This document shows positions 47,047 through 55,683 of a stretch of DNA of 64,000 nt, one piece after another (position 1 is the first letter of the stretch; the number at the start of each line of letters is the position of its first letter). The position numbers and the translations under genes are program-made. Location of the stretch: NCBI GenBank assembly GCA_037482215.1, contig CP148074.1, forward strand, positions 4,092,001-4,156,000, read 5' to 3'. Under the pieces are notes generated by a model. That model had not been told where the DNA came from. It made no database searches and was given only the letters and a program-made list of their open reading frames with translations. Source of the DNA: Pseudomonas mendocina (GTDB lineage Bacteria > Pseudomonadota > Gammaproteobacteria > Pseudomonadales > Pseudomonadaceae).

Positions 47047-47913
47047 CTAGCGCATCCCCAGATCGCGGATGCTCTCGCGCAGGTTTTCATAGTCATACTG
47101 GGACAAGCCGACATACTCCAGCACCAGCTGTTCGATGCTTTGCCACTCGTAGTCCACTTCCTGATTGCCCAACACACCGTAGGTAGCGCAGGTGTTTTCA
47201 GCCATTTTCAAAATGGCCAACAGGGTTTTCAGCTGCCCGTCGCGGCTCGTCTCATCAGAGAAGATCGCCAAGGCGTTGTGATGACTGGCGATGGCTTCGC
47301 ACAGGTGCAAAGGCAAACGCCAAGACTTTGCGGTGTAGTAACCGACTACGGCATGGTTGGTGTTGAGCAAGCGGTTTTCGGTATCCACCACCCGGCGCTC
47401 ATCACTGGCGCTGGCATAGGCCTCTTCCAGCACCGTCATGTAGTCAGGGAAGCGCTTGATCATCAGCGGAATGCCACAGTTATGGAAAAGCCCTAAGGTG
47501 TAGGCCTCATCCGGCGAGTGATAACCGATACGCTTGGCCAGGCTCAGACAGGCCATGGCCACGTCCTGCGCCGAATCCCAAAAGCGGTTAAGGGTGACGA
47601 TGGCTTCGTCAGTCAGTTCGCCACGAATCGACTGGGCGTTAATCAGGTTGATCACCGTATTGCAGCCCAACAGGTTTACAGCCTGCTGAATGGAGGCAAT
47701 CCGGTTACTTAAGCCGAACGTCGGGGAATTAACCAGTTTCAGCAGAGCACCGGACAACCCAGGGTCCTGGCTGATCAATTTGGCGATGGCCTGCAAGTCA
47801 GGGCTAGGCATAACTTGTTCCATCTGCAAATCCACCATGATTTGCGGCTGCGGCGGCACACTGATTCCCTGTAGCACCTGCTGAATATATTCGGCGGAAA
47901 GCTCTTGCGACAT
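47047..47913 (-). CDS. HDOD domain protein
   Basis: A 288-residue protein with an HDOD domain (about residues 20-220), a degenerate HD-phosphohydrolase fold without metal-binding residues. Typical segments are QDPGLSGALLKLVNSPTFGLSNRIASIQQAVNLLG and FHNCGIPLMIKRFPDY. Such proteins act in signalling, often with cyclic dinucleotide or chemotaxis pathways, but no partner is next to it. Start at 47913 (MSQELSAEYI); the longer frame to 48072 overlaps the rlmI promoter region. Divergent from rlmI. Confidence 0.87.
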   Translation of the reverse strand: MSQELSAEYIQQVLQGISVPPQPQIMVDLQMEQVMPSPDLQAIAKLISQDPGLSGALLKLVNSPTFGLSNRIASIQQAVNLLGCNTVINLINAQSIRGELTDEAIVTLNRFWDSAQDVAMACLSLAKRIGYHSPDEAYTLGLFHNCGIPLMIKRFPDYMTVLEEAYASASDERRVVDTENRLLNTNHAVVGYYTAKSWRLPLHLCEAIASHHNALAIFSDETSRDGQLKTLLAILKMAENTCATYGVLGNQEVDYEWQSIEQLVLEYVGLSQYDYENLRESIRDLGMR

Positions 47914-48004
47914 GTCAGACGACCAGGCGATGTAAACGCCCAGTCTAACCAAATAAGCCTTGGCGTCCAGATGGTTTGTCACCACCGCCCTACCTCCAAC
48001 CCGG

Positions 48005-48010
48005 TATAAT
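48005..48010 (+). promoter_or_regulatory. Candidate -10 of rlmI
   Basis: A perfect TATAAT 30 nt before the rlmI start codon. A well-spaced -35 could not be found (TTGTCA at 47976-47981 is 23 nt away), so only the -10 is offered. Confidence 0.35.
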
Positions 48011-48040
48011 TGGCCCTTTACACTTCCGGAGTTACCCAGC

Positions 48041-49237
48041 ATGTCCCTGCCCAGCCTGCGTCTGAAAGCCAACGCGGACCGACGCCTTCGCGCCGGCCAC
48101 CTGTGGGTTTACAGCAATGAAATTGACGTAAATGCCACACCTCTGACTGGCTTTTCAGCCGGTGACCAGGCCATTCTCGAAGCCGCAGGCGGCAAAGCGC
48201 TGGGCATTGTTGCAGTCAGCCCTAACAACCTGATCTGTGCCCGTGTACTGTCCCGTGACACCAAGCATGTGCTGGACAAGTCCCTGCTGGTACACCGTCT
48301 TAACGTCTGCCTGTCTCTGCGCGAGCGCCTGTTCGATCAGCCGTGCTACCGCTTGGTATACGGTGACTCCGACCTGCTGCCAGGGCTCGTGGTTGACCGT
48401 TTCTACGACATTCTGGTCGTGCAACTGGCCTCCGCCACCATGGAGCGCCACAAAGACGACGTGCTTAACGCCCTGATTCAGGTGTGCAAGCCCAGCGGCA
48501 TTCTGTTCAAGAATGACTCCGCCGCCCGTGACGCCGAAGGCCTCAACCGCTATGTGGAAACCGCTTTCGGCGCAGTGCCTGAGTGGGTCGCGCTGGAAGA
48601 GAACGGCGTTAAATTCGAAGCCCCCGTGATCGAAGGCCAAAAAACCGGCTGGTTCTATGACCACCGGATGAACCGCGCACGTTTGGCGCCCTACGTTAAG
48701 GGCAAGCGTGTTCTGGACCTGTTCAGCTACATCGGCGGCTGGGGCGTGCAGGCCGCCGCATTCGGTGCCAGCGACGTCATGTGTGTAGACGCCTCCGGTT
48801 TCGCTCTGGACGGCGTAGAGCGTAACGCAGCCCTGAACGGCCTGACCGATAAAGTCGCCTGCGTTGAAGGCGATGTATTCGAAGCCCTGCGCCAGCTGAA
48901 AGCGGCGGAAGAACGCTTCGACGTGATCGTCGCCGACCCGCCCGCCTTCATTAAGCGCAAGAAAGACCTGAAGAACGGCGAAGCGGCCTACCGCCGCCTG
49001 AATGAGCAAGCCATGCGCCTGCTCAACAAAGACGGCATTCTGGTCAGCGCCAGCTGCTCCATGCACCTGCCTGAGGATGACCTGCAAAACATCCTGCTGA
49101 CCAGCGCCCGCCATCTGGATCGCAATATCCAGCTGCTCGAGCGCGGCGCCCAAGGCCCGGATCACCCGGTTCACCCGGCCATCCCGGAAACCCGCTACAT
49201 CAAGAGCCTGACCTGCCGCTTGCTGCCGAACGCCTGA
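48041..49237 (+). CDS. rlmI: RlmI-like 23S rRNA (cytosine-C5) methyltransferase
   Basis: A 398-residue class I methyltransferase with an N-terminal PUA domain (KANADRRLRAGHLWVYSNEID) and a Rossmann domain (motif I VLDLFSYIGGWGVQAAAFGA near residue 225, motif IV VADPPAFIKRKKDL, motif VI SCSMHL). RlmI forms m5C1962 in 23S rRNA. Start at 48041 by the family N-terminus and a CCGGAG ribosome site. Alternative specificity among PUA-methyltransferase paralogues cannot be excluded. Confidence 0.9.
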   Translation: MSLPSLRLKANADRRLRAGHLWVYSNEIDVNATPLTGFSAGDQAILEAAGGKALGIVAVSPNNLICARVLSRDTKHVLDKSLLVHRLNVCLSLRERLFDQPCYRLVYGDSDLLPGLVVDRFYDILVVQLASATMERHKDDVLNALIQVCKPSGILFKNDSAARDAEGLNRYVETAFGAVPEWVALEENGVKFEAPVIEGQKTGWFYDHRMNRARLAPYVKGKRVLDLFSYIGGWGVQAAAFGASDVMCVDASGFALDGVERNAALNGLTDKVACVEGDVFEALRQLKAAEERFDVIVADPPAFIKRKKDLKNGEAAYRRLNEQAMRLLNKDGILVSASCSMHLPEDDLQNILLTSARHLDRNIQLLERGAQGPDHPVHPAIPETRYIKSLTCRLLPNA

Positions 49238-49250
49238 TCGACAGCACTGT

Positions 49251-49272
49251 CCGGTCGCCCTGCGGCGACCGG
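49251..49272. terminator. Hairpin between convergent rlmI and the ABC ATPase
   Basis: Perfect 9-bp arms CCGGTCGCC (49251-49259) and GGCGACCGG (49264-49272), loop CTGC, located 14 nt after the rlmI stop and 6 nt from the end of the ABC ATPase gene on the other strand. Probably serves both. Confidence 0.7.
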
Positions 49273-49277
49273 TTGCA

Positions 49278-50030
49278 TCAATGCAGAATCTTCGCCAGAA
49301 ACGCCTGCGCACGCGGGCTTTTCGGGGCGGTGAAGAATTCCTCCGGCGGGCTGTCTTCGACGATATCGCCGCCTTCGAGAAACAGTACGCGCTGCGCCAC
49401 TTGTCGCGCGAAACCCATCTCATGCGTGACGCAGAGCATGGTCATGCCGCTGTCAGCCAGTTGCACCATCACATCCAGCACTTCGCCGACCATTTCCGGG
49501 TCCAGTGCACTGGTGGGTTCATCGAACAGCATGATCTTAGGTTCCATACACAGCGCACGGGCAATGGCCACACGTTGTTGCTGGCCGCCCGAGAGCTGGC
49601 TGGGGAATTTAGGTGCCTGGTCTTCAATACCCACCTTGCTCAGGTAGTGCATGGCCAGCTCTTCGGCCTGCTGGCGGGTTAAACCGCGAACAGACATGGG
49701 CGCCAACGTGCAGTTATCCAGCACACTCATGTGCGGGAACAGGTTGAAATGCTGGAACACCATACCGACGTTGCGCAGCGCCTTGCTGTCTTTGTCCGGG
49801 TCTTGGCCGTGAATCAGGATCTGCCCTGAGCTGATCGACTCGATACGATTGATGCAGCGAATCAACGTCGATTTGCCCGAGCCAGACGGCCCGCACAAGA
49901 CAATACGCTCGCCTTCGCGCACTTGTAGGTCGATGCCCTTCAGCACCTGGCACTCGCCATAGGATTTATGCAGCCCACGCAGTTCGACTGCCAAAGCCGG
50001 TGAATCTTGATTTAGGGGACGACTGCTCAT
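49278..50030 (-). CDS. Amino-acid ABC transporter ATPase
   Basis: A 250-residue ABC ATPase of the polar amino-acid (GlnQ/HisP) class: Walker A GPSGSGKSTLIRCINR, LSGGQQQRVAIARALCMEP signature, Walker B IMLFDEPTSALDPEMV and switch histidine in CVTHEMGF. It is the last gene of the minus-strand operon rpiR-SBP-permease-permease-FAD enzyme-ATPase and powers uptake by the two permeases. Context and the periplasmic protein point to a basic or D-amino acid. Confidence 0.94.
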   Translation of the reverse strand: MSSRPLNQDSPALAVELRGLHKSYGECQVLKGIDLQVREGERIVLCGPSGSGKSTLIRCINRIESISSGQILIHGQDPDKDSKALRNVGMVFQHFNLFPHMSVLDNCTLAPMSVRGLTRQQAEELAMHYLSKVGIEDQAPKFPSQLSGGQQQRVAIARALCMEPKIMLFDEPTSALDPEMVGEVLDVMVQLADSGMTMLCVTHEMGFARQVAQRVLFLEGGDIVEDSPPEEFFTAPKSPRAQAFLAKILH

Positions 50031-50065
50031 GATTGCCCTCGGTTATCAACGCGCTTGCAACGCGC

Positions 50066-51334
50066 TCAACAAAATCGGTCGGCGCTGTAAGGCGCAGTAG
50101 GAGTAAATGGCGCTTCGGCATTAATCATCTGCGCCAGCAATCGGCCGCTGGCCGGGCCGAGTGTCAGGCCGTGATGCGCGTGGCCAAAGTTGAACCACAA
50201 CCCTTGGTGCCGCGCAGAGCGACCTATAACCGGCCGCATGTCAGGCAGGCAGGGTCGTTTACCCAGCCAAGGCTCGGCATCCAGGCACGGCCCCAGCGGC
50301 ATCAGCTTGCGCGCCAGCGTCTCGGCACGGCGTAACTGAATGTCATTAGCCGGGGCGTCTGGGTGGTCAAATTCGATGCCGGTCGTAAGACGAATGCCCC
50401 GCGCCATAGGCGCCAGTACATAGCCGCCCTGGCTGTCGCAAATCGAGTGTGTCAGCGCTTTGCCTTCGACAGGGGCAAAGTGCAGGTGGTAGCCGCGTTT
50501 AACCACCAGCGGAATGTCATGGCCAAAACGCTTACACAATTCGCCCGACTGTGGGCCCAGCGCAATAACGGCCTGCTCCGCCTGCAGCGTGCGCGTCCCG
50601 GCATTAACCATCCAGCCTGAGCCGGAGGCCCGAAGGCTGTAGGCATCGCCTAGCAGGAAGGCCCCGCCACGACGGGTGAACAGCTCCGCATAACCACGCA
50701 CCAGCGCCCCTGGATCACGCACGGTTTTGGGGTCTTGCCAGTGCACACCACCAACGGCCGCAGCGCTCAACTGCGGCTCCAGTGCGTGCAGCTGTTCAGT
50801 ATTCAACAGGCTGAATTTAAGGCCATAGGGCGTCAGTCCTACAGCATCCTGTTGTGCGGCTAACAGGGCTGCTGGATCGCGATACAGATCAATCCAGCCA
50901 CGAGACTCAATCAGATGCTCCAGTCCGGCCTGTTTGATCAGCCAGTCATGCTCACTCACGCTGCGCTCCACCAACGGCAACATGGCGTTGGTCGCCACCT
51001 GCAAGGGGCCGGGCGCAGAGTGCTGCCAATAATTAAGCAACCACTTGGCAATGCGCGGCACATACAGCGGGTTGTAACGCACATCGGGCTGCTGGTTGAG
51101 GCCATAACGCAGCAAACGCATGGCATTCCGTGGGAAGGCATAGGGCACGACGCTGGAGCGTTCAATCAGCCCAGCATTGCCATGGCTGGTGCCGTTACCC
51201 GGCTCGTTACGATCAATCAGGCAAACCTTATAACCACGCTCCTGCAAGTGCAGCGCCGTGGAAACCCCCACGATGCCCGCTCCGAGCACCACAATCTGAT
51301 AGTCCATTGACGTGTCCTGAAGATTCACACTCAT
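50066..51334 (-). CDS. FAD-dependent D-amino acid dehydrogenase/oxidase (AmaD-like)
   Basis: A 422-residue DadA/DAO-family flavoenzyme with the N-terminal dinucleotide fold VVLGAGIVGVSTALHLQERG and a central HWQDPKTVRDPGALV segment. It should convert a D-amino acid to the 2-keto acid. It sits inside an amino-acid ABC transporter operon beside an RpiR regulator and a divergent imine reductase, which is the layout I recall for the P. putida D-lysine oxidase AmaD locus. Two starts are possible: ATG at 51334 overlapping the permease stop (ATGA) or MDYQIV at 51307. I keep the former because of coupling. Confidence 0.85.
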   Translation of the reverse strand: MSVNLQDTSMDYQIVVLGAGIVGVSTALHLQERGYKVCLIDRNEPGNGTSHGNAGLIERSSVVPYAFPRNAMRLLRYGLNQQPDVRYNPLYVPRIAKWLLNYWQHSAPGPLQVATNAMLPLVERSVSEHDWLIKQAGLEHLIESRGWIDLYRDPAALLAAQQDAVGLTPYGLKFSLLNTEQLHALEPQLSAAAVGGVHWQDPKTVRDPGALVRGYAELFTRRGGAFLLGDAYSLRASGSGWMVNAGTRTLQAEQAVIALGPQSGELCKRFGHDIPLVVKRGYHLHFAPVEGKALTHSICDSQGGYVLAPMARGIRLTTGIEFDHPDAPANDIQLRRAETLARKLMPLGPCLDAEPWLGKRPCLPDMRPVIGRSARHQGLWFNFGHAHHGLTLGPASGRLLAQMINAEAPFTPTAPYSADRFC

Positions 51335-52041
51335 GCCAAATGCCTCGCCAGTCGTCGCTCAAGCAACCGCACCGAACGCCGGACAATCTCGACGATAATC
51401 AGATACAGCACCGCCGCCCACAGGTAGATCTGGAAGTCGAAGGTGCGGGCGAAACCCAGCTTGGCTACGCCCATCAGGTCGTAGATGGTGACCAACGATG
51501 CAATCGCACTGGCCTTGATCAGCAAAATCATCTCGTTGCCCAGAGGGCCGATCGCCACCAGCATCGACTGCGGCAGCACCACTTTAAGCAGCGTGTCCTT
51601 ACGGCTCAGGTGCAGGGCGCGGGCCGCCTCATATTGCCCTGGCGCGATCGCCAACAAGCTGCCACGGAACACTTCCGCCTGATAGGCCGCTGTATTGAGG
51701 GTGAAGGTAAGCAATGTGCAGTTCCACGCATCGCGGAAGAACCACCAAAGCCCAAGCTCCTGCCACACATCCCGGAACGCAGCAGCGCCGTAATAAAGCA
51801 GGAATAGCTGGGCCAGAATCGGCGTGCCTCGCAGCACATAGATATAAAAAGCGCAGGCATTGCTCAGCATGCGCCAGCGACTATTGCGCGCCAGGGCGAT
51901 AAACAGCCCCAGCAACATGCCCAAGGTGAAGGAAATGCCCACCAGCTTAACGGTCACCCACAGCCCATCGAGCATGCGCGGGCCATAACGGTCGAACAGT
52001 TCAGGGTCGACAAAGAAATGCAGCACAGCTTCCAGACTCAT
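51331..52041 (-). CDS. Amino-acid ABC transporter permease
   Basis: A 236-residue inner-membrane permease of the HisM/GlnP family with about five hydrophobic segments and the EAA loop EAARALHLSRKDTLLKVVLPQSM near residue 140. It pairs with the preceding permease and the downstream ATPase. It overlaps its neighbours on both sides (1 nt and 4 nt), so the operon is tightly coupled. Confidence 0.93.
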   Translation of the reverse strand: MSLEAVLHFFVDPELFDRYGPRMLDGLWVTVKLVGISFTLGMLLGLFIALARNSRWRMLSNACAFYIYVLRGTPILAQLFLLYYGAAAFRDVWQELGLWWFFRDAWNCTLLTFTLNTAAYQAEVFRGSLLAIAPGQYEAARALHLSRKDTLLKVVLPQSMLVAIGPLGNEMILLIKASAIASLVTIYDLMGVAKLGFARTFDFQIYLWAAVLYLIIVEIVRRSVRLLERRLARHLA

Positions 52042-52763
52042 CAGTGAGACCCTCCGAATCCGCGTGCGTAGCGTTTTTCAGCAAAGGCAAAAATGCGTCC
52101 AGATACAGCCGCAAAGAACAGGTACATCAAGCAGGCGCAGAGGTAGAACAGCACCGGCTCTTTGGTGGCGCTCACCGCTAGGTTGGTTTGGCGCATGATG
52201 TCCACAAGCGAAATCGTTGAAACCAGTGATGTGTCCTTTAGCAGGGTCAGCCAGTTATTGGACAAGCCCGGCAGCGCCACGCGGGTCAGCTGTGGCAGGG
52301 TCACTTTGAAAAAGGTCGTCGTACGTGACAAGCCGAGGGCCTGCGCTGCTTCCATCTGGCCCTTGCCGACCACTTTAAATGCGGCCAGCCAGACCTCACT
52401 GGAGAAGGCTGCCAGTACCATGCTGAAAGCCACCATCGCCGCCAGGAATGCATTGATAGTGATGTCAGTCGAGTAGCCGAAATGGGCCAGCACTTTTTGC
52501 ACACCGATCTGACAGCCGTAATAGACAATCAGCAGCGTCAGCAGCTCCGGCAAGCCACGGAATACGGTGGAAAAGGTCGCCGCCCAGGCACGGGCCAACG
52601 CATTATTCGAGCGACTGGCCACTGCAACCAGCAGTCCAAGCGGCAAACCAAAGGGGACACAAGCCAGGGCCAGGGAAATGGTCACCATGGCACCGGCAAG
52701 CAATGCCATGCCCCAGCCACCCTCGCCAAGGGAAAGCAGAGCCAGTTGTTCAAGCATGTTCAA
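52041..52763 (-). CDS. Amino-acid ABC transporter permease
   Basis: A 240-residue HisQ-type permease with five hydrophobic segments and the EAA loop MEAAQALGLSRTTTFFKVTLPQL near residue 130. It is the first of two permease genes after the binding protein; the 55-nt gap to that gene is the largest within the operon, as often seen after a highly expressed binding protein gene. Confidence 0.93.
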   Translation of the reverse strand: MNMLEQLALLSLGEGGWGMALLAGAMVTISLALACVPFGLPLGLLVAVASRSNNALARAWAATFSTVFRGLPELLTLLIVYYGCQIGVQKVLAHFGYSTDITINAFLAAMVAFSMVLAAFSSEVWLAAFKVVGKGQMEAAQALGLSRTTTFFKVTLPQLTRVALPGLSNNWLTLLKDTSLVSTISLVDIMRQTNLAVSATKEPVLFYLCACLMYLFFAAVSGRIFAFAEKRYARGFGGSH

Positions 52764-52818
52764 ACACTCAGAGCAGTGCCGTGTGCAGGGTCAGCCGCAC
52801 ACGGCATAGAGAAGCGGA

Positions 52819-53577
52819 TTAGTAGATGTCAGCGTCGAAGTAACGCTTAACGATTTCCGCGTAGGTGCCATCGGCAATGATTTCAGCCAGCGCCTTGTTC
52901 AGACGCTCGCGCAGCGCGTTGTCTTCCTGACGCACGGCGATGGCCACTTGATCGTCAGTGCCGTCGATATCCCCCAGCAAGCGGCAGCAGTCTTTACCAC
53001 CGTCTTTGAGCCAGTCCAGCAGCGGGAATTTGTCGTGCACCACTGCGTCCAGACGGCCACTGGCGAGGTCCATGTGGGCATCTTCCGGCGTTGGGTACAG
53101 TTTGATTTCAGCACCGGCTGGGGCCAGTACGTCTTCAGCGTAAACGCCTTGAGTGGAGGAAGACTGCGCACCAACGACCAAGCCTTTGAAGGTTTCTGGC
53201 TTGGTATCGCTCAGCTTGGAGTCTTTGCCGACAGCCATAGCCAGGCGGGTGCTGTAGTAACGATCAGTGAAGGCGACCTTCTTCTGACGCTCTTCAGTGA
53301 CCACCATGGAGGCGACAATGGCGTCGTACTTCTTCGCCAGCAACGCCGGGATGATACCGTCCCAATCCTGCGCAACCAGGGTGCACTCAGCCCCCATCTT
53401 GGCGCACAGCGCGTTGGCAATATCTACGTCCATGCCGCGCAGTTGGTTATTGGAGTCCACATAGTTGAAGGGTGGGTATGCCCCCTCGGTGGCGATACGA
53501 ATGGTGTCGGCTTGCACGCCAGCTGCCGCAACAAACAGACCTAAAGACGCAAGAGTCGTGCTGATCAAACGCTTCAT
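52819..53577 (-). CDS. Periplasmic amino-acid binding protein (basic amino acid type)
   Basis: A 252-residue solute-binding protein with a signal peptide (cut near residue 24, VQA-D). The mature start DTIRIATEGAYPPFNYVDSN, LRGMDVDIANALC and DWDGIIPALLAKKYDAIVASM resemble lysine/arginine/ornithine- and histidine-binding proteins (ArgT/HisJ). It collects the substrate for the adjacent permeases. I placed the start at 53577; upstream frame to 53814 lies inside the rpiR gene and is not real. Lysine or D-lysine as substrate is inference from context. Confidence 0.92.
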   Translation of the reverse strand: MKRLISTTLASLGLFVAAAGVQADTIRIATEGAYPPFNYVDSNNQLRGMDVDIANALCAKMGAECTLVAQDWDGIIPALLAKKYDAIVASMVVTEERQKKVAFTDRYYSTRLAMAVGKDSKLSDTKPETFKGLVVGAQSSSTQGVYAEDVLAPAGAEIKLYPTPEDAHMDLASGRLDAVVHDKFPLLDWLKDGGKDCCRLLGDIDGTDDQVAIAVRQEDNALRERLNKALAEIIADGTYAEIVKRYFDADIY

Positions 53578-53587
53578 TGTGTTTTTC

Positions 53588-54457
53588 CTAATTATTTTCT
53601 TTAAGGGATGAGGTGTAGCCAACAAACGCATTGTGTAAACGGGCGACTGATTCCAGGCGCTGATCCACTTCCGGGCCCAACTGCCTGAACACGTCGTTGA
53701 TAAGCAGGTGAACCAGCGACAGCATGGCCGCCGTCGATTCCCAGAACAGGTTGAAGTCCGTCGGCACGCGCAGCACCTCATCGGCGTGCTGCTCGGCCCA
53801 GTCGCAGTAGTCATCGGTGATCAACGTCACTGCGATGCCACGGGCCTTGGCCTGCTGACACAGCTCCAAGGCATGGCGCGAGTAGCGTCGCGCTTCAAAC
53901 ACAACCAGCGCCGTCTGTTCAGGTTCGCTGAGCAATACGTCGGCATAATGGCCCGCCGCACCATCCACGACGTGGACACCATCACGCAGGTACTGCAACA
54001 GGTGCGCAAACGACGCAGCGATACCGCGCTCGGTTTGAAACCCTGCGGCAAACACTTTGCGGCGCTCAGCCAAGCGCTGAGTGATGGTTTTCCACTGAGC
54101 GGAATGTTGGTGTTCGTGCACGCGAACCAGCGCGGCGATTTCACGCTCAAGCCCGCTGACGGCGGTTTCATCAACACTGCTGCGGCGAAACGCTTTGAGG
54201 CGGTCACCAATCAGCCAGGGGCTATCGCCCAGGTCATCACGCAGGTCTTCTTTCAAGGCTTTGAGGTGTGGATACCCCAGAGTGCGGCAGAAGCGCCCCA
54301 CCGTGGACTCACTTACCCCGACTTTGGCAGCCACCTCAGCGGCATTGGAAAAAGCCAGCTCATTAAGATTGGCCAACATGTATGTAGCAATTGCCCGGCT
54401 CGACGCGGTTCTCGACGTCAGGCTCTTTTCCAGACGCTGTTTGAGAGAAAGATTCAT
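53588..54457 (-). CDS. RpiR-family transcriptional regulator
   Basis: A 289-residue regulator: N-terminal RpiR helix-turn-helix (about residues 1-78, with AAEVAAKVGVSESTVGRFCRTLGYPHL) and a SIS-type sugar/metabolite-sensing domain (about 125-265). It is the first gene of the transporter operon (10 nt before the binding protein) and is divergent from the DpkA-like reductase. It should control both. The intergenic region contains repeats that may be its sites. Confidence 0.92.
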   Translation of the reverse strand: MNLSLKQRLEKSLTSRTASSRAIATYMLANLNELAFSNAAEVAAKVGVSESTVGRFCRTLGYPHLKALKEDLRDDLGDSPWLIGDRLKAFRRSSVDETAVSGLEREIAALVRVHEHQHSAQWKTITQRLAERRKVFAAGFQTERGIAASFAHLLQYLRDGVHVVDGAAGHYADVLLSEPEQTALVVFEARRYSRHALELCQQAKARGIAVTLITDDYCDWAEQHADEVLRVPTDFNLFWESTAAMLSLVHLLINDVFRQLGPEVDQRLESVARLHNAFVGYTSSLKENN

Positions 54458-54567
54458 GGCAATGCTCTTGTTGGAATGGAAATGAAATTGATGGTTTTCT
54501 GCCAGTAAGTCAATATCTGACAGTAAACTTGCAAAACCATACCGATCATCACACCAAGGTGCCGTTC
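54458..54567. other. Divergent control region rpiR / dpkA-like gene
   Basis: A 110-bp spacer. It holds the direct repeats TGCCAGTAA (54500-54508) and TGACAGTAA (54518-54526), 18 bp apart, and between them the inverted repeat GTCA-N5-TGAC (54509-54521). Confidence 0.6.
54500..54526. promoter_or_regulatory. Candidate RpiR operator (direct and inverted repeats)
   Basis: Two near-identical 9-mers with an 18-bp period flank a GTCA/TGAC inverted repeat, midway between divergent genes. This is the only symmetric sequence in the spacer and is a good candidate for binding by the RpiR protein encoded at its side. Confidence 0.5.
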
Positions 54568-55581
54568 ATGTCCCTGGCCACTATCCCGTTTGAAGAACTG
54601 CAAAACCTGCTTGCACAGATCTTTGTCCGCCACGGCACAAGCCAGCGTGTAGCGGAGGTTCTGGCGCACAATTGCGCCTCGGCGCAGCGCGATGGCGCTC
54701 ACAGCCACGGTGTTTTTCGCATTCCTGGTTATTTGTCATCACTGGGCAGCGGTTGGGTTAACGGCAAAGCTGAGCCGGTGGTAACTGACACCGCGCCGTC
54801 TTACATCAACGTGGATGCAGGCGGCGGCTTCGCCCAACCGGCACTGGCGGCAGCGCGCCAGCTCTTGGTGGATAAGGCCCGAGAAAATGGTATTGCCCTG
54901 CTGGCTATCCACAACAGCCACCACTTCGCGGCCCTGTGGCCGGACGTAGAACCCTTTGCAGAAGAAGGCCTGATTGCCATTTCTGTGGTCAACAGCATGA
55001 CCTGCGTAGTGCCCCACGGCGCACAAAAACCCTTGTTCGGCACCAACCCGATTGCCTTTGCTGCGCCGCGCGCCAACGGCGAGCCAGTGGTGTTCGACAT
55101 GGCCACCAGCGCCATCGCCCACGGCGACGTTCAGCTGGCAGCATTGGCAGGCAAGGAGCTAGCGCCTGGCACGGGAGTAGATCGCAACGGCAACCCAACC
55201 AATGATCCGCGTGAAGTGCTGGAGGGCGGCGCCCTGCTCACCTTCGGTGGCTACAAAGGCTCGGCCCTGTCGATGATGGTGGAGTTGCTGGCGGCAGGTC
55301 TGACGGGGGGGAATTTCTCATTCGAGTTCGACTGGAGCCAGCACCCCGGCGCCAAAACCCCATGGACAGGGCAACTGCTGATCGTGATTGACCCCGGCAA
55401 AACCACCGGCGCGGCTTTCGCCAATCGTTGCGAAACGTTGGTTGAGCGCATGCAGGGTGTCGGGCAAACACGTATGCCCGGGCAGAACCGCCATCAGAAC
55501 CGCGCCAAGGCGCTGGTAGAAGGCGTCAGCCTGAAAGCCGAAGAGCTGGCCCAACTGCGCGAGCTGGCTGGGCTGGCCTGA
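54568..55581 (+). CDS. dpkA: LDH2-family oxidoreductase, DpkA-like imine reductase
   Basis: A 337-residue NAD(P)H-dependent protein of the malate/L-lactate dehydrogenase 2 family (not the classic LDH fold). Characteristic segments are DGAHSHGVFRIPGYLSSL, HNSHHFAALWPDVEPF and MATSAIAHGDV. In Pseudomonas one branch (DpkA) reduces delta-1-piperideine-2-carboxylate to pipecolate and pyrroline-2-carboxylate to proline; others act on ureidoglycolate or malate. The neighbouring D-amino acid enzyme, transporter and RpiR gene favour the DpkA role. Start at 54568 by family N-terminus. Symbol is provisional. Confidence 0.78.
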   Translation: MSLATIPFEELQNLLAQIFVRHGTSQRVAEVLAHNCASAQRDGAHSHGVFRIPGYLSSLGSGWVNGKAEPVVTDTAPSYINVDAGGGFAQPALAAARQLLVDKARENGIALLAIHNSHHFAALWPDVEPFAEEGLIAISVVNSMTCVVPHGAQKPLFGTNPIAFAAPRANGEPVVFDMATSAIAHGDVQLAALAGKELAPGTGVDRNGNPTNDPREVLEGGALLTFGGYKGSALSMMVELLAAGLTGGNFSFEFDWSQHPGAKTPWTGQLLIVIDPGKTTGAAFANRCETLVERMQGVGQTRMPGQNRHQNRAKALVEGVSLKAEELAQLRELAGLA

Positions 55582-55683
55582 TCTGCGATAGTTAAGCACA
55601 GGCTTCTGATTGCTTAATTCAGCAGCCTGCTTGCTTACAGCGTGCTCTAGCAGATCAGTTCTTCGAAAATATCTGCTCCGCGC

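Noticed and set aside
47977..48010. Full sigma-70 promoter for rlmI with TTGTCA and TATAAT.
   Set aside because: Spacer of 23 nt is too long; only the -10 is reported, at low confidence.
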